From PVC group bacterium (GTDB lineage: Bacteria; Verrucomicrobiota; Kiritimatiellia; CAIKKV01): 42,923 nucleotides of DNA. Both the position numbers and the translations under genes were made by a program. Shown here piece by piece: positions 42,752 through 42,923 of the stretch (positions are counted from its first letter, which is position 1; the number at the start of each line of letters is the position of its first letter). The stretch spans positions 1-42,923 of the forward strand of contig CAMDGM010000030.1 in the NCBI GenBank assembly GCA_945898015.1, read 5' to 3'. The notes under the pieces were generated by a model. That model did no database searches. It saw nothing but the letters and a program-made list of their open reading frames with translations, and was not told the origin of the DNA.

Positions 42752-42923
42752 ATGAAAAGCAAACACATGCAGATAGAGAGGCGCTTGGAGCCCGGATCTC
42801 TGAGCGGGAAACCGGTTGAAATCGCTATTGTTGGCGCTAAAGAGCGCAAGCGGTTCGACGAGCTTCTGGGAGCGTTTCATTATTTGGGAGAAAGTCGGGC
42901 CGTGGGCGACGCGCTGCGGCTTG
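42752..42923 (+). CDS. DUF4338 (DruA-like) protein, N-terminal part only
   Basis: The first 57 codons of a gene cut by the window edge are present. The pattern KERKRFDELLGAFHYLG followed by AVGDALRL matches the N-terminus of DUF4338 proteins (E-R-x-R-W/F-D-x-L ... H-Y-L-G ... G-x-x-L-R). This family includes DruA of the Druantia anti-phage system and also occurs singly or fused to DDE transposase domains in PVC genomes. ATG 42752 is the first possible start after an in-frame stop at 42731-42733; ATG 42767 is an alternative. No strong ribosome site is seen. The missing remainder decides between defence and transposition. Confidence 0.65.
   Translation, partial: MKSKHMQIERRLEPGSLSGKPVEIAIVGAKERKRFDELLGAFHYLGESRAVGDALRL

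Overview
This 42.9 kb window is GC-rich bacterial chromosome. The gene families point to the PVC superphylum, most likely Kiritimatiellota, Lentisphaerota or Verrucomicrobiota. The evidence is a pseudopilin with a C-terminal H-X9-DG motif, a giant 'autotransporter-associated beta-strand repeat' protein, DUF4838 and beta-helix carbohydrate enzymes, a joint Gld-type ABC/MoxR/Bat cluster, and a DUF4338 protein. The phylum is inferred from family content; there is no rRNA gene. I saw no rRNA, tRNA or CRISPR array.

Layout. (1) 0.2-3.5 kb, plus strand: an APH-fold kinase coupled to a GH38 alpha-mannosidase, probably glycan salvage. (2) 3.5-7.1 kb, minus strand: release factor 3 (prfC) and a polytopic GT39/ArnT-like glycosyltransferase. 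(3) 7.05-7.4 kb: an AT-rich 349 bp regulatory region with a perfect-looking sigma-54 -24/-12 promoter and, about 220-240 bp upstream of the expected start, two copies of a palindrome spaced 20 bp apart that look like enhancer-binding sites. (4) 7.4-22.6 kb, plus strand: a long run of closely spaced genes. It starts with a membrane-anchored Hsp20/alpha-crystallin-like protein, then a GldA/GldF/GldG-like ABC system, a DUF4340 protein, MoxR AAA+ ATPase, DUF58 protein, a DUF4381-like membrane protein, BatA, a BatB-BatC fusion, a BatD-BatE-like fusion and a macrodomain protein. Sigma-54 control of an envelope chaperone feeding into the Gld/MoxR/Bat envelope machine is the most interesting system here.

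(5) 22.8-27.1 kb, minus strand: a 1436-residue secreted beta-repeat protein with its own sigma-70-like promoter. (6) 27.2-36.7 kb: a carbohydrate-oriented block. A transglutaminase-like protein and a secreted DUF4838 protein lie on the plus strand. They converge on a minus-strand pair with a 4 bp overlap, a beta-helix protein with a CBM9-like C-terminus followed by a GH42-like secreted protein. (7) 36.9-39.5 kb, plus strand: a second BatD-like protein ending in an SH3-like domain, then a PfkB-type kinase. (8) 39.5-42.6 kb, minus strand: ricT-like PSP1 protein, aroQ, a second PfkB kinase and a pseudopilin, every junction being a 4 bp ATGA overlap. (9) The right edge cuts a DUF4338 (DruA-like) gene, a family found in both anti-phage and transposon contexts.

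Long antisense reading frames are common because of the high GC content and were not called. Several starts were moved to internal codons where a ribosome binding site or signal peptide decided it.
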